Of a stretch of 5,762 bases of DNA, positions 1-5,762 are shown piece by piece. The DNA comes from Paracoccus sp. (in: a-proteobacteria) (GTDB lineage Bacteria; Pseudomonadota; Alphaproteobacteria; Rhodobacterales; Rhodobacteraceae). The position numbers and the translations under genes were made by a program. The stretch covers positions 1 through 5,762 of the forward strand of contig JAGPGI010000195.1 in the NCBI GenBank assembly GCA_018056045.1, given 5' to 3'. Below the pieces are notes generated by a model. That model was not told where the DNA came from. It did not search any database and was given only the letters and a program-made list of their open reading frames with translations. Each line of letters opens with the position of its first letter. The first letter of the stretch is position 1.

Positions 1-1194
1 GCCCTGCCCGAGGACATGCTTTCCGCGCATGTCGAGGTCGGCGACCTGCCGCCCTTTGCCGCGTCGCTTTCGGCTGTGGCCGGGTCTTCGGTCGCGGCGA
101 TCGCGCAGGCGCTCGAGGGCGCCGAGCACCCGCTGGTGGTGCCGGGCGGAACGCTCTGGTCGCAGAGGGCGGCCGAGGATCTGGCGCGGTTTGCCGAAAA
201 CTGGGGCCTGCCGGTCGCCGTGCCCTTCCGCCGTCAGGGCCATATGGACAATGCCCATCCGAATTATGTCGGCGATCTGGGCGTCGGTATGAACCCGGCA
301 CTGGGGCAGGCGCTGCAAGAGGCCGATTGCATCCTGTCGCTGGGCTCGCGCCTTGGTGACACGCTGACGCGCGGATATGAGCTGATGAACCCGACCCGGC
401 CCCATGCCCGGGTGATCCATGTCCACCCCTCGCCCGATGAGCTGGGGCATCTGTGGCACCCCGATCCGGGGCTGGTCGCCGACCCGCGCGAGGTGGTGCG
501 CGCCCTTGCCGATCTGCCCGCGCCGCGCCGCTGGGACGATTGGACCAAGGGCCTGCGCGCGGCTTATGAGGGCTGGCAACAGCCGCGCCCGACCCCCGGC
601 GCCCTGCGGATGGAAGAGGTTATTCACTGGCTGTCACGGAACCTGCCGCCGGATGCGATCCTGACCAATGGCGCGGGGAATTACGCGGCCTTTCTGCACC
701 GCTATTTCCGCTATCGCCGCTTTGGCAGCCAGCTTGCGCCGACCTCGGGCTCGATGGGCTATGGCCTGCCCGCCGCCATCGCGGCCAAGCTTGAGCATCC
801 CGGCCGCACGGTGGTCTGTCTGGCCGGCGATGGCTGCCTGCAGATGACGGTGAATGAGCTGTCAACAGCCGCCCAGCATGGCGCGGCGGTGATCGTTCTG
901 GTCGCCAATAACGGCCGCTACGGCACCATCCGCATGCATCAGGAACGCAGCTTTCCCGGCCGCGTCTCGGGCACCGATCTGGCGAACCCGGATTTCGCCG
1001 CGCTGGCCCGCGCCTATGGCGGCCATGGCGAAACCGTTACCCGGCAGGAGGATTTCGCCGCTGCCTTTGCCCGTGGGCAGGCCTCGGGCCGGCTGGCGCT
1101 GCTGGAACTGAGGCTCGACCCCGAGGCGCTGAGCACCGGCGCCACGCTGTCGGAAACCCGCGCGGCGGGCGAGGCCGCCCTTCAGCGCGCCTAA
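1..1194 (+). CDS. Thiamine-diphosphate-dependent enzyme, acetolactate synthase-like (5' end missing)
   Basis: The reading frame is open from base 1, and the codons before the first ATG (base 16) read ALPED, so the true start lies upstream. 397 residues are visible. Family members are about 540-560 residues, so roughly 150 N-terminal residues are missing, including the PYR domain with the cofactor-activating glutamate. Visible residues about 30-165 form the central Rossmann-like domain (PLVVPGGTLW; the LSLGSRLGDTLTRGY stretch; VIHVHP). Residues about 205-370 form the C-terminal ThDP-binding domain. It contains SGSMGYGLPAAIAAKL and an exact GDG-x24-NN ThDP/Mg signature, with GDG at bases 826-834 and the two Asn codons at 907-912, followed by GRYGTIRMHQE. 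Substrate is unclear. The region just before SGSMGYG lacks the glutamine-rich stretch I expect in true biosynthetic acetolactate synthase, and no small-subunit gene follows, so a decarboxylase or carboligase of unknown specificity fits better than IlvB/IlvI. The TAA stop overlaps the stop of the convergent transporter gene. Fold is confident; substrate is not. Confidence 0.93.
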   Translation, partial: ALPEDMLSAHVEVGDLPPFAASLSAVAGSSVAAIAQALEGAEHPLVVPGGTLWSQRAAEDLARFAENWGLPVAVPFRRQGHMDNAHPNYVGDLGVGMNPALGQALQEADCILSLGSRLGDTLTRGYELMNPTRPHARVIHVHPSPDELGHLWHPDPGLVADPREVVRALADLPAPRRWDDWTKGLRAAYEGWQQPRPTPGALRMEEVIHWLSRNLPPDAILTNGAGNYAAFLHRYFRYRRFGSQLAPTSGSMGYGLPAAIAAKLEHPGRTVVCLAGDGCLQMTVNELSTAAQHGAAVIVLVANNGRYGTIRMHQERSFPGRVSGTDLANPDFAALARAYGGHGETVTRQEDFAAAFARGQASGRLALLELRLDPEALSTGATLSETRAAGEAALQRA

Positions 1195-2630
1195 AGCCGC
1201 CCCAGCCATGCCAGCGCCGCCGCCAGCATCGCTGCGGCGGGCACGGTGATCAGCCATGCGCTCAGGATGGTGCGCACATGCGAACGGCGCACCAGATGGC
1301 GGCGGCGGCGTTCCTCATCGGGCAGGGGCGCCTCGTCGCGCAGGATTTCTTCGTCCGTGCCCAGCCGGCGATCGCGCCATTCGCGGTAAAAACCGATGCC
1401 GAAGACCCCGCCCACCGCGATATGCGTGGTCGAGACCGGCAGTCCGAATGACGAAAACCCCAGCACCGTGATCGCCGTGGCCAGCGAGACGCAGAGCGCC
1501 CGGCTGGGGTTCAGCCGGGTGATGTTGCTGCCGACCATATGCACCAGCCGCCGCCCGAACAGCACGATCCCCAGCGCGATGCCGATGCTTGCGACCAGCA
1601 GGACCAGCGTGCCGCGCGGGGCGCTGGCATTGGCCGCGATGCTTTCCAGCATGATGGTCAGCGGCGCCGCGATATTGGCGGTGTCATTGGCGCCATGGGC
1701 AAAACCCATGACCAGCGCCGTCGCCGCCAGCGGCAGGCCCAGCAGCTTCTTGACCGCCAGCCGCTCGCCGCTTTTGTCGCTGATCAGCCGGTCGATGCGC
1801 AGCCGGGCATAGATCCAGCCACTGAGCCCGCAGACCAGAGCGACGGCCAGAATGACCGGCAGGCTCAGCAGATGGCTGGACACCGCCGCGACCGCGCCCA
1901 GCACGCCCATCGCCATGGCGACCATCACCGGCAGCCAGACCCGGCCCGCATCGACGCGGTCCGCCCGGTCCATGACGCGGTTGCGCAGCGCGGCCAGCAG
2001 GCCCGCCGCCAGCAATCCGGCAATGATCGGCGAGGCCATCCAGCCGGTCGCGATCATGCCCATGGCCGGCCAGTTCACCGCCTGCGCCCCAAAGGTCGCA
2101 AGCCCCGCCCCGGCAATGGCGCCGACGACGGAATGCGTGGTGCTGACCGGCGCATTCGCCCATGTCGCAAGGCTGATCCAGATCCCCGCCGCCAGCAGTG
2201 CCGCGAGCATCATCCGCGCCGTCGCCTCGCCCTGACCCAGCGTGCTGCCCACCAGCCCCTCGGTCAGGGTGGCGGTGACCGCATCGCCAGCAAGGACCGC
2301 CCCCAGCACCTCCATGCCGGCGACCAGAAACAGCCCGGTGGTCATGCCGATGGCGCCCGAGCCCACGGCCGGCCCCAGCGAGTTCGAGACATCATTCGCC
2401 CCGATCGACAGCGCCAGATAGGCGGCCACGGCCATACCCACGGCGACGATGGCGATGGCGGGCTGGCCGGCGAAAAAGCCGGTCGCGGTCAGGGCGGCGG
2501 CGATGACGAAAAGCAGCGCGATGCCCAGCCGCAGCAGCGGGCGCGCCGATTGCATCACCGCCCGTTCGGTATTGGTGACGCGGCTCAGATCCTTGTCGAG
2601 TGTGCGGTATTCGCGCGGTTCGCGGGGCAT
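1191..2630 (-). CDS. pit: Inorganic phosphate transporter, PiT family (long, PitA-like form)
   Basis: This 479-residue polytopic inner-membrane protein should carry phosphate (as metal-phosphate complex or with a cation) into the cytoplasm. The PiT inverted repeat is clear. The first half has SIGANDVSNS (GAND at residues 77-80) and APVSTTH (PVSTTH 161-166). The second half repeats them as HGANDTANIAAP (GAND 313-316) and LPVSTTH (398-403). Hydrophobic segments fill most of 33-275 and 295-412. A charged Arg/Glu-rich loop (about 416-452) precedes a last membrane segment (about 453-475). The frame stays open upstream to 2726, but that part overlaps the Nudix gene and reads as a low-complexity Arg/Pro shadow. 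I chose the ATG at 2630, five bases after the Nudix stop, which gives a hydrophilic 30-residue N-terminus. The ATG at 2555 is an alternative. The ribosome site is weak (AGG four bases from the ATG), suggesting reinitiation after the Nudix gene. The length resembles E. coli PitA (about 499 residues), a form that works without a DUF47/PhoU-like partner, and none is adjacent. Related CysP sulfate permeases share the fold, so phosphate is the likely but not proven substrate. Confidence 0.93.
   Translation of the reverse strand: MPREPREYRTLDKDLSRVTNTERAVMQSARPLLRLGIALLFVIAAALTATGFFAGQPAIAIVAVGMAVAAYLALSIGANDVSNSLGPAVGSGAIGMTTGLFLVAGMEVLGAVLAGDAVTATLTEGLVGSTLGQGEATARMMLAALLAAGIWISLATWANAPVSTTHSVVGAIAGAGLATFGAQAVNWPAMGMIATGWMASPIIAGLLAAGLLAALRNRVMDRADRVDAGRVWLPVMVAMAMGVLGAVAAVSSHLLSLPVILAVALVCGLSGWIYARLRIDRLISDKSGERLAVKKLLGLPLAATALVMGFAHGANDTANIAAPLTIMLESIAANASAPRGTLVLLVASIGIALGIVLFGRRLVHMVGSNITRLNPSRALCVSLATAITVLGFSSFGLPVSTTHIAVGGVFGIGFYREWRDRRLGTDEEILRDEAPLPDEERRRRHLVRRSHVRTILSAWLITVPAAAMLAAALAWLGRL
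1217..1240 (+). other. GC-rich stem-loop just past the ThDP enzyme stop
   Basis: A perfect 7-base inverted repeat, CCGCCGC (1217-1223) and GCGGCGG (1234-1240), encloses a 10-base loop that can add three more pairs (1225-1227 with 1231-1233). It lies 22 bases after the TAA of the plus-strand enzyme gene, inside the last codons of the opposing transporter gene. No T-run follows, so it is not a classical intrinsic terminator. It could pause polymerase or protect the 3' end of the plus-strand mRNA. It could also be a by-product of Ala-rich GC codons in the transporter's last membrane segment. Confidence 0.3.
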
Positions 2631-2635
2631 CGGGC

Positions 2636-3094
2636 CTAGCTCATGCGCGGCGCGGGCAGGCTGCGCAGTATCTGCTGCAGGCCGGCTTCGGCGACCAGGC
2701 CTGCGGCCTCGGCCGGGGCGAACCATTTGCGCTTGCGCTGGTCCGCCTCGGGAAACGCTTTCTGCGTGGCCTCGACATAAAGCGGAAAGACGCGGACCTC
2801 GACCGGGATGGCAAAGCCGCGATCCTGTTCCTTGTCATAGTGATAGCGGCCGATCTCGGCCGGGCTGATGCGGCCGCGGACGCCTGCCTCCTCCCATGCT
2901 TCCTGAGCGGCGGCCTCGGCAAGGCTGCGCCCGGCCATGGGCCAGCCCTTGGGGATGATCCAGCGCCCGGTGCCGCGACTGGTGACCAGAAGCACTTCGC
3001 CAGTCTTTTCGTTCAGGCACAGGGCTGCGACCTGCATTTCGGCGGGCCTGCGGCCGATCAGCCGCGCCAGCCGGTTGCGGAACTGGACGATCAT
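2636..3094 (-). CDS. Nudix hydrolase, DIPP/ApnA-hydrolase-like
   Basis: This is a small (152-residue) cytoplasmic hydrolase that cleaves a nucleoside or inositol diphosphate linked to another group. The Nudix fold begins with QVAALCLN (residues 21-28), then RWIIPKG (44-50) leading into the Nudix box at residues 50-72, ending QEAWEEAGV. Against the consensus GX5EX7REUXEEXGU it keeps G50, the metal-binding glutamates E65, E68 and E69, and G71. It has Arg at the first Glu position (R56) and Gln at the Arg position (Q64). The WxxPKGWPxxG...SLAEAAAxEAWEEAGV pattern is familiar from alphaproteobacterial Nudix proteins related to diphosphoinositol polyphosphate phosphohydrolases, but the substrate cannot be read from sequence. 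The start ATG overlaps the arfB stop as ATGA (3091-3094) and has a good Shine-Dalgarno site inside the arfB 3' end. The TAG stop lies five bases before the phosphate transporter ATG. The order arfB-nudix-pit implies one transcript. Confidence 0.92.
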   Translation of the reverse strand: MIVQFRNRLARLIGRRPAEMQVAALCLNEKTGEVLLVTSRGTGRWIIPKGWPMAGRSLAEAAAQEAWEEAGVRGRISPAEIGRYHYDKEQDRGFAIPVEVRVFPLYVEATQKAFPEADQRKRKWFAPAEAAGLVAEAGLQQILRSLPAPRMS

Positions 3095-3522
3095 TCGCCG
3101 CCCTCGCCATCCGTGATGCGGCCGCGCATCGACTTGATCTCGCCGCGCTGGGTCTTGGCGGCCAGCCGGCGGCGTTTGCTGCCCAGCGTCGGCCGTGTCG
3201 GGATGCGCTTGCGTGGCGCGACCAGCGCCTCGCGGATCAGCTCGGCCAGCCGCTCGCGGGCGATCTCGCGGTTGCGGGCCTGACTGCGGGTTTCCTCGGC
3301 CCGGATCAGCACCGCACCGTCCTGCGTCCAGCGCCGCCCGGCCAGCCGCCGCAGCCGGGTCTTGACCGGCGCCGGCAGATGCGGCGAGCGCTCGGCCTCA
3401 AAGCGCAGCTCGACGGCGGTCTCGACCTTGTTCACGTTCTGCCCGCCCGGTCCCTGGGACCGGGTGAAATTCTCGGACAGCTCCCATTCCTGGAGCGTGA
3501 TGGCGTCGTTGATGCGCAGCAT
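3091..3522 (-). CDS. arfB: Alternative ribosome-rescue factor ArfB (peptidyl-tRNA hydrolase YaeJ)
   Basis: ArfB frees ribosomes stalled at the 3' end of mRNAs lacking a stop codon. Its tail enters the empty mRNA channel and its GGQ motif hydrolyses the peptidyl-tRNA. With the ATG at 3522 the protein is 143 residues, close to the 140 of E. coli ArfB. The release-factor catalytic segment SQGPGGQNVNKVET sits at residues 22-35 (GGQ 26-28), followed by a domain ending IRAEETRSQARNREIA (73-88). Then comes the diagnostic basic C-terminal tail (about 104-136) with RIPTRPTLGSKRRRLAAK and KSMRGRI, matching the arrangement of the E. coli tail. The short length and this tail separate it from RF1/RF2 and from other GGQ proteins such as PrfH. 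The frame extends six codons further to a TTG at 3540, but the ATG is preferred because the protein then begins MLRINDAITL, like homologues beginning near a short beta-strand. Neither start has an evident Shine-Dalgarno sequence. The TGA stop overlaps the Nudix ATG. Confidence 0.95.
   Translation of the reverse strand: MLRINDAITLQEWELSENFTRSQGPGGQNVNKVETAVELRFEAERSPHLPAPVKTRLRRLAGRRWTQDGAVLIRAEETRSQARNREIARERLAELIREALVAPRKRIPTRPTLGSKRRRLAAKTQRGEIKSMRGRITDGEGGE
3101..3105 (-). promoter_or_regulatory. Shine-Dalgarno site for the Nudix gene, inside arfB
   Basis: On the minus strand GAGGG lies six bases before the Nudix ATG at 3094. It is encoded by the last codons of arfB (the DGEGGE tail). With the ATGA stop/start overlap this supports the chosen Nudix start and translational coupling between the two genes. 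Confidence 0.65.
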
Positions 3523-3588
3523 GGGGGGAATATGTAGCAAATTCTGGTTAAGAAAAGACCAACCGAATCACGGCTCGTGCAAAAAATG

Positions 3589-5640
3589 TCAATGCAGCCG
3601 GATTGCCGCAGTCGCCGAGGCGCCATTGGCATCGACGACCGTCAGCCGGGCAAAGCCCGCGCCCGGATGGGGCAGGCTGGCGACGGGCTGGGGCTGGGCG
3701 ATGGCAATCGGCGTGCCGTTCAAAAGGAATGTCCAGGGGCCGCGCCCGCCGCGCGCCTTGGCGATCAGCGGGCCATCCGCGTCGATCTCGGCCCCGTCCG
3801 GGGGATAGGTCAGGCGCAGGGTGTCCGGGCTGGCGGGGCTGGCGGCGACGGCGCTGACCTCGCCCGGCGCGGCAAAGCGGCGCAAGGGCAGGGGCAGGGC
3901 GCTGTTCGGCACGATCAGCGTCTGCGGTGGTGCGGGTGGCAGGGCGGTGGCGGGCAGTGCGTCAAAAAGGTCGAACAGCACCGGCGCGGCCAGATCGCCC
4001 CCGAACGCGCCGGGCACGGGCGTGCCGTCCGGCCGGCCCAGCCAGACCGCGCCGACATGGGCGCCGTCATAGCCCACCGCCAGTGCATCGCGATGCCCAT
4101 ATGACGTGCCGGTCTTATAGGCCAGCGCCCGCTGCCGCGCGCCATGGGGGGGCGGGTTCTGGGCCAGAATCTCGCCCACCTGCCAGGCTGCGACCGGGCC
4201 GAACATGGCGGCCCTGCGCGGCTCGGCGCCGCCGGGCAAAGCGGTCAGCGTGATCCCCTGCCCACCGCGCGCCAATGCGGCATAACCCTCGGCCAGACCG
4301 GCCAGCGTGGTGCCGGCGCCGCCCAGCGTGACGGCAAGGCCGGGCGTCTCGCCGGGCAGGCGCAGGTCGATGCCGCCGCGCCGCAGCGCCTGCGCGATGC
4401 GGTTCGGCCCGATGGCATCGGCCAGCTTGACCACGGGGATGTTCAGCGACCAGATCAGCGCATTGCGCAGGCTGACCGTGCCCCGGAACATGTGGTCGAA
4501 ATTCTGCGGCTGCCAGCGGCCAAAGACTGTGGGGCGGTCCTCGATCAGCGTTTCGGGATGGGCGAGGCCGTCATCGAACGCCAGCCCATAGACGAATGGT
4601 TTCAGCGTCGAGCCGGGGCTGCGCCAGGCATGAACCATGTCGACAAACCCGGCCGAGGCGCCATCCGTCCAGTCCGCCGCCCCGACCTCGGCCAATATCT
4701 CGCCGCTGCGATGGTCGGCCAGCAGCACCGCCGCCGACAGCCGCCGTCCGGTGCCACGGACCGCGCGCGAGGCCAGATCCTCGGCCCGGCGCTGCAGGCG
4801 CGGGTCGATGGTGGTCTCGATGCGCAGGGCACCGGGATGGGCGCGCATCAGCCGCGCGGCCAGCAGGGGCGCCAGCGCCGGAAAAGCGCGCCGTACGCGC
4901 GGCACCGGCTCGGCCATGGCGGCCTCGGTATCGGATCGCGAGATCAGCCCGGTCTCCGCCGCCCGCGCCAGCACCCGGTCGCGCGCGGCCTTGGCGGCCT
5001 CGGGAAAGCGGTCGGGGCGCCGCCGCTCGGGCGACTGCGGCAAGGCGACCAGCAGCGCGGCTTGCGCAGGCGTCAGCCGTCGAGGCTCTTTGCCGAACCA
5101 TTGCAGGCTGGCGGCGCGGATCCCCTCGACATTCGCGCCGTAAGGGGCAAGGCGCAGGTAAAGCTGCACGATCTCGCGCTTTGACAGCCGCCGCTCCAGC
5201 GCCATGGCCAGCCGCATCTGCCGCGCCTTGCCGGTCCATTCGCCGGTCGGCCCTTCCTCGATCAGCCGCGCGACCTGCATGCTCAGCGTCGATCCGCCCG
5301 AGACGACGCGCCCATGCCACGCCGCCTGAACCCCGGCGCGCAGCAGCGCCCACGGATCGACGCCGGAATGATCCTGAAAGCGCCGGTCCTCCCACAGCAT
5401 CAGCATGTCCAGATACAGCGGATCGACCGGCCCGGCATCCAGCCGCCAGCGCCCGTCCGCGACCTGAAACGCCCGCAAGAGACTGCCGTCGCGGGCCAGA
5501 ACCTCGACCCCCACCGGCACGTCCAAGGGCGGCAGTTCCGTCGTCGCGACCCAGTCGTCAAACCGGTCCCGCGCCCCGGCCCCGATCCCGAGGGCCAGCA
5601 CAAGAACCATCAGCAACAGGGCAAGGCGGCGCGATCTCAT
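3589..5640 (-). CDS. pbpC: Penicillin-binding protein 1C (bifunctional glycosyltransferase/transpeptidase)
   Basis: This 683-residue class A PBP is anchored in the inner membrane and acts in the periplasm, polymerising lipid II glycan and carrying a penicillin-binding domain. The N-terminus (MRSRR followed by hydrophobic residues 6-22) is a signal anchor. The GT51 glycosyltransferase spans about 60-230: WEDRRFQDHSG with catalytic E84, GGSTLSMQVARL (115-126), SKREIVQLYLRLAPYG (153-168, second conserved Glu E156), and WFGKEPRRLTPAQAALL. The transpeptidase spans about 300-565: SPGSTLKP with nucleophile S344 and K347 (SxxK), SLN at 398-400 (SxN), and KTGTS at 509-513. A C-terminal beta-rich domain (about 600-683, with LTYPPDGAEI and WTFLLNG) matches the PBP1C C-terminal module and distinguishes it from PBP1A/1B. 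All catalytic residues are intact. An in-frame TAG lies just upstream of the ATG at 5640, so no longer start is possible. PBP1C genes are often beside an alpha-2-macroglobulin gene (yfhM). That gene is not downstream, and only 122 bases upstream are visible. No confident promoter seen. Confidence 0.95.
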   Translation of the reverse strand: MRSRRLALLLMVLVLALGIGAGARDRFDDWVATTELPPLDVPVGVEVLARDGSLLRAFQVADGRWRLDAGPVDPLYLDMLMLWEDRRFQDHSGVDPWALLRAGVQAAWHGRVVSGGSTLSMQVARLIEEGPTGEWTGKARQMRLAMALERRLSKREIVQLYLRLAPYGANVEGIRAASLQWFGKEPRRLTPAQAALLVALPQSPERRRPDRFPEAAKAARDRVLARAAETGLISRSDTEAAMAEPVPRVRRAFPALAPLLAARLMRAHPGALRIETTIDPRLQRRAEDLASRAVRGTGRRLSAAVLLADHRSGEILAEVGAADWTDGASAGFVDMVHAWRSPGSTLKPFVYGLAFDDGLAHPETLIEDRPTVFGRWQPQNFDHMFRGTVSLRNALIWSLNIPVVKLADAIGPNRIAQALRRGGIDLRLPGETPGLAVTLGGAGTTLAGLAEGYAALARGGQGITLTALPGGAEPRRAAMFGPVAAWQVGEILAQNPPPHGARQRALAYKTGTSYGHRDALAVGYDGAHVGAVWLGRPDGTPVPGAFGGDLAAPVLFDLFDALPATALPPAPPQTLIVPNSALPLPLRRFAAPGEVSAVAASPASPDTLRLTYPPDGAEIDADGPLIAKARGGRGPWTFLLNGTPIAIAQPQPVASLPHPGAGFARLTVVDANGASATAAIRLH

Positions 5641-5681
5641 GCCCTATCCATAAGCGAGGCGGGGCCAGGAAAGAACCAGCC

Positions 5682-5762
5682 TCACGTTCTTCCATGTTCA
5701 AATATCCATGCGGCCGCGCCAATAGGCGGCTCCTTCGCCTCGTCTTCCCCGAACAGCCCCTT
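5682..5762 (-). CDS. Possible 3' end of an unrecognised gene
   Basis: On the minus strand a frame is open from the window edge to a TGA at 5682-5684, giving 26 residues (KGLFGEDEAKEPPIG, then AAAWIFEHGRT). Third positions are mostly G/C for the first 19 codons, as in the neighbouring genes, but drop in the last few. If real, it ends 41 bases before pbpC on the same strand. I do not recognise it, and it does not look like the end of an alpha-2-macroglobulin. A plus-strand ORF starting with ATG at 5694 is an alternative reading. With so little sequence this is tentative. Confidence 0.25.
   Translation of the reverse strand, partial: KGLFGEDEAKEPPIGAAAWIFEHGRT

Noticed and set aside
1539..2639. 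Long plus-strand ORF (366 codons) opposite the phosphate transporter
   Set aside because: It is rich in Gln, Arg, Asp and His with no recognisable domain, and lies antisense to a clear membrane protein gene. High third-position GC removes stops from this antisense frame, so it is a shadow.
2631..2726. N-terminal extension of the transporter ORF into the Nudix gene
   Set aside because: The extra 32 residues are Arg/Pro/Gly low-complexity and overlap the well-defined Nudix C-terminus. The ATG at 2630 gives a sensible intergenic spacing.
3568..3588. CACG-gct-CGTG dyad next to a homopolymer run after pbpC, as a terminator
   Set aside because: On the minus strand the T-run comes before the hairpin, not after it, and on the plus strand the run is A. 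The stem is only four pairs. It does not fit an intrinsic terminator for pbpC.
4144..5184. Long plus-strand ORF (346 codons) opposite pbpC
   Set aside because: Low-complexity Gly/Gln/Arg/Ala composition, no motifs, and fully antisense to an intact PBP1C with all catalytic motifs. GC-bias artefact.
4571..5395. Minus-strand ORF (274 codons) in another frame of pbpC
   Set aside because: Arg/Ala/Gly-rich with no domain, overlapping the glycosyltransferase and transpeptidase coding region in the wrong frame.
5641..5762. Promoter for pbpC upstream of its start
   Set aside because: A TTGAAC resembling a -35 element is present on the minus strand, but no acceptable -10 lies 16-18 bases after it.
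1..5762. Novel defence, mobile or phage-like system
   Set aside because: Every substantial ORF with natural composition matches a known housekeeping family. There are no direct repeat arrays, transposase motifs, integrase motifs, tRNA genes or compositional breaks to support such a system.

Overview
The window is very GC-rich, with strong G/C preference at third codon positions and almost no intergenic DNA. Gene style and protein sequences suggest an alphaproteobacterium, probably Rhodobacterales and Paracoccus-like. This is inferred from composition and protein flavour, not from a marker gene.

Layout. Bases 1-1194 (+) hold the 3' two-thirds of a thiamine-diphosphate (ThDP) dependent enzyme of the acetolactate synthase-like superfamily; its N-terminal domain lies outside the window. 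The rest is a minus-strand block, read from high to low coordinates: a possible tail of an unrecognised gene (5682-5762), pbpC for penicillin-binding protein 1C (5640-3589), arfB for a ribosome-rescue peptidyl-tRNA hydrolase (3522-3091), a Nudix hydrolase (3094-2636), and a PiT-family inorganic phosphate transporter (2630-1191). The phosphate transporter and the ThDP enzyme converge tail to tail, and their stop codons share bases.

How the genes work together. arfB, the Nudix gene and the transporter are tightly packed: a 4-base ATGA overlap, then a 5-base gap. They are very likely co-transcribed and partly translationally coupled. The Nudix protein resembles diphosphoinositol-polyphosphate/ApnA-type hydrolases, so a shared phosphate-metabolism theme with the transporter is possible but unproven. 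pbpC is separated from arfB by 66 bases. That gap may contain a separate promoter, so pbpC need not belong to the same transcript. PBP1C acts in periplasmic peptidoglycan synthesis and has no obvious functional link to the other three.

I found no mobile element, CRISPR array, tRNA/rRNA gene, phage gene or defence system. This looks like an ordinary chromosomal housekeeping region. The points worth a second look are small-scale ones: overlapping convergent stops, a GC-rich hairpin at the convergent junction, translational coupling, a degenerate Nudix box, and an arfB start without a Shine-Dalgarno sequence.
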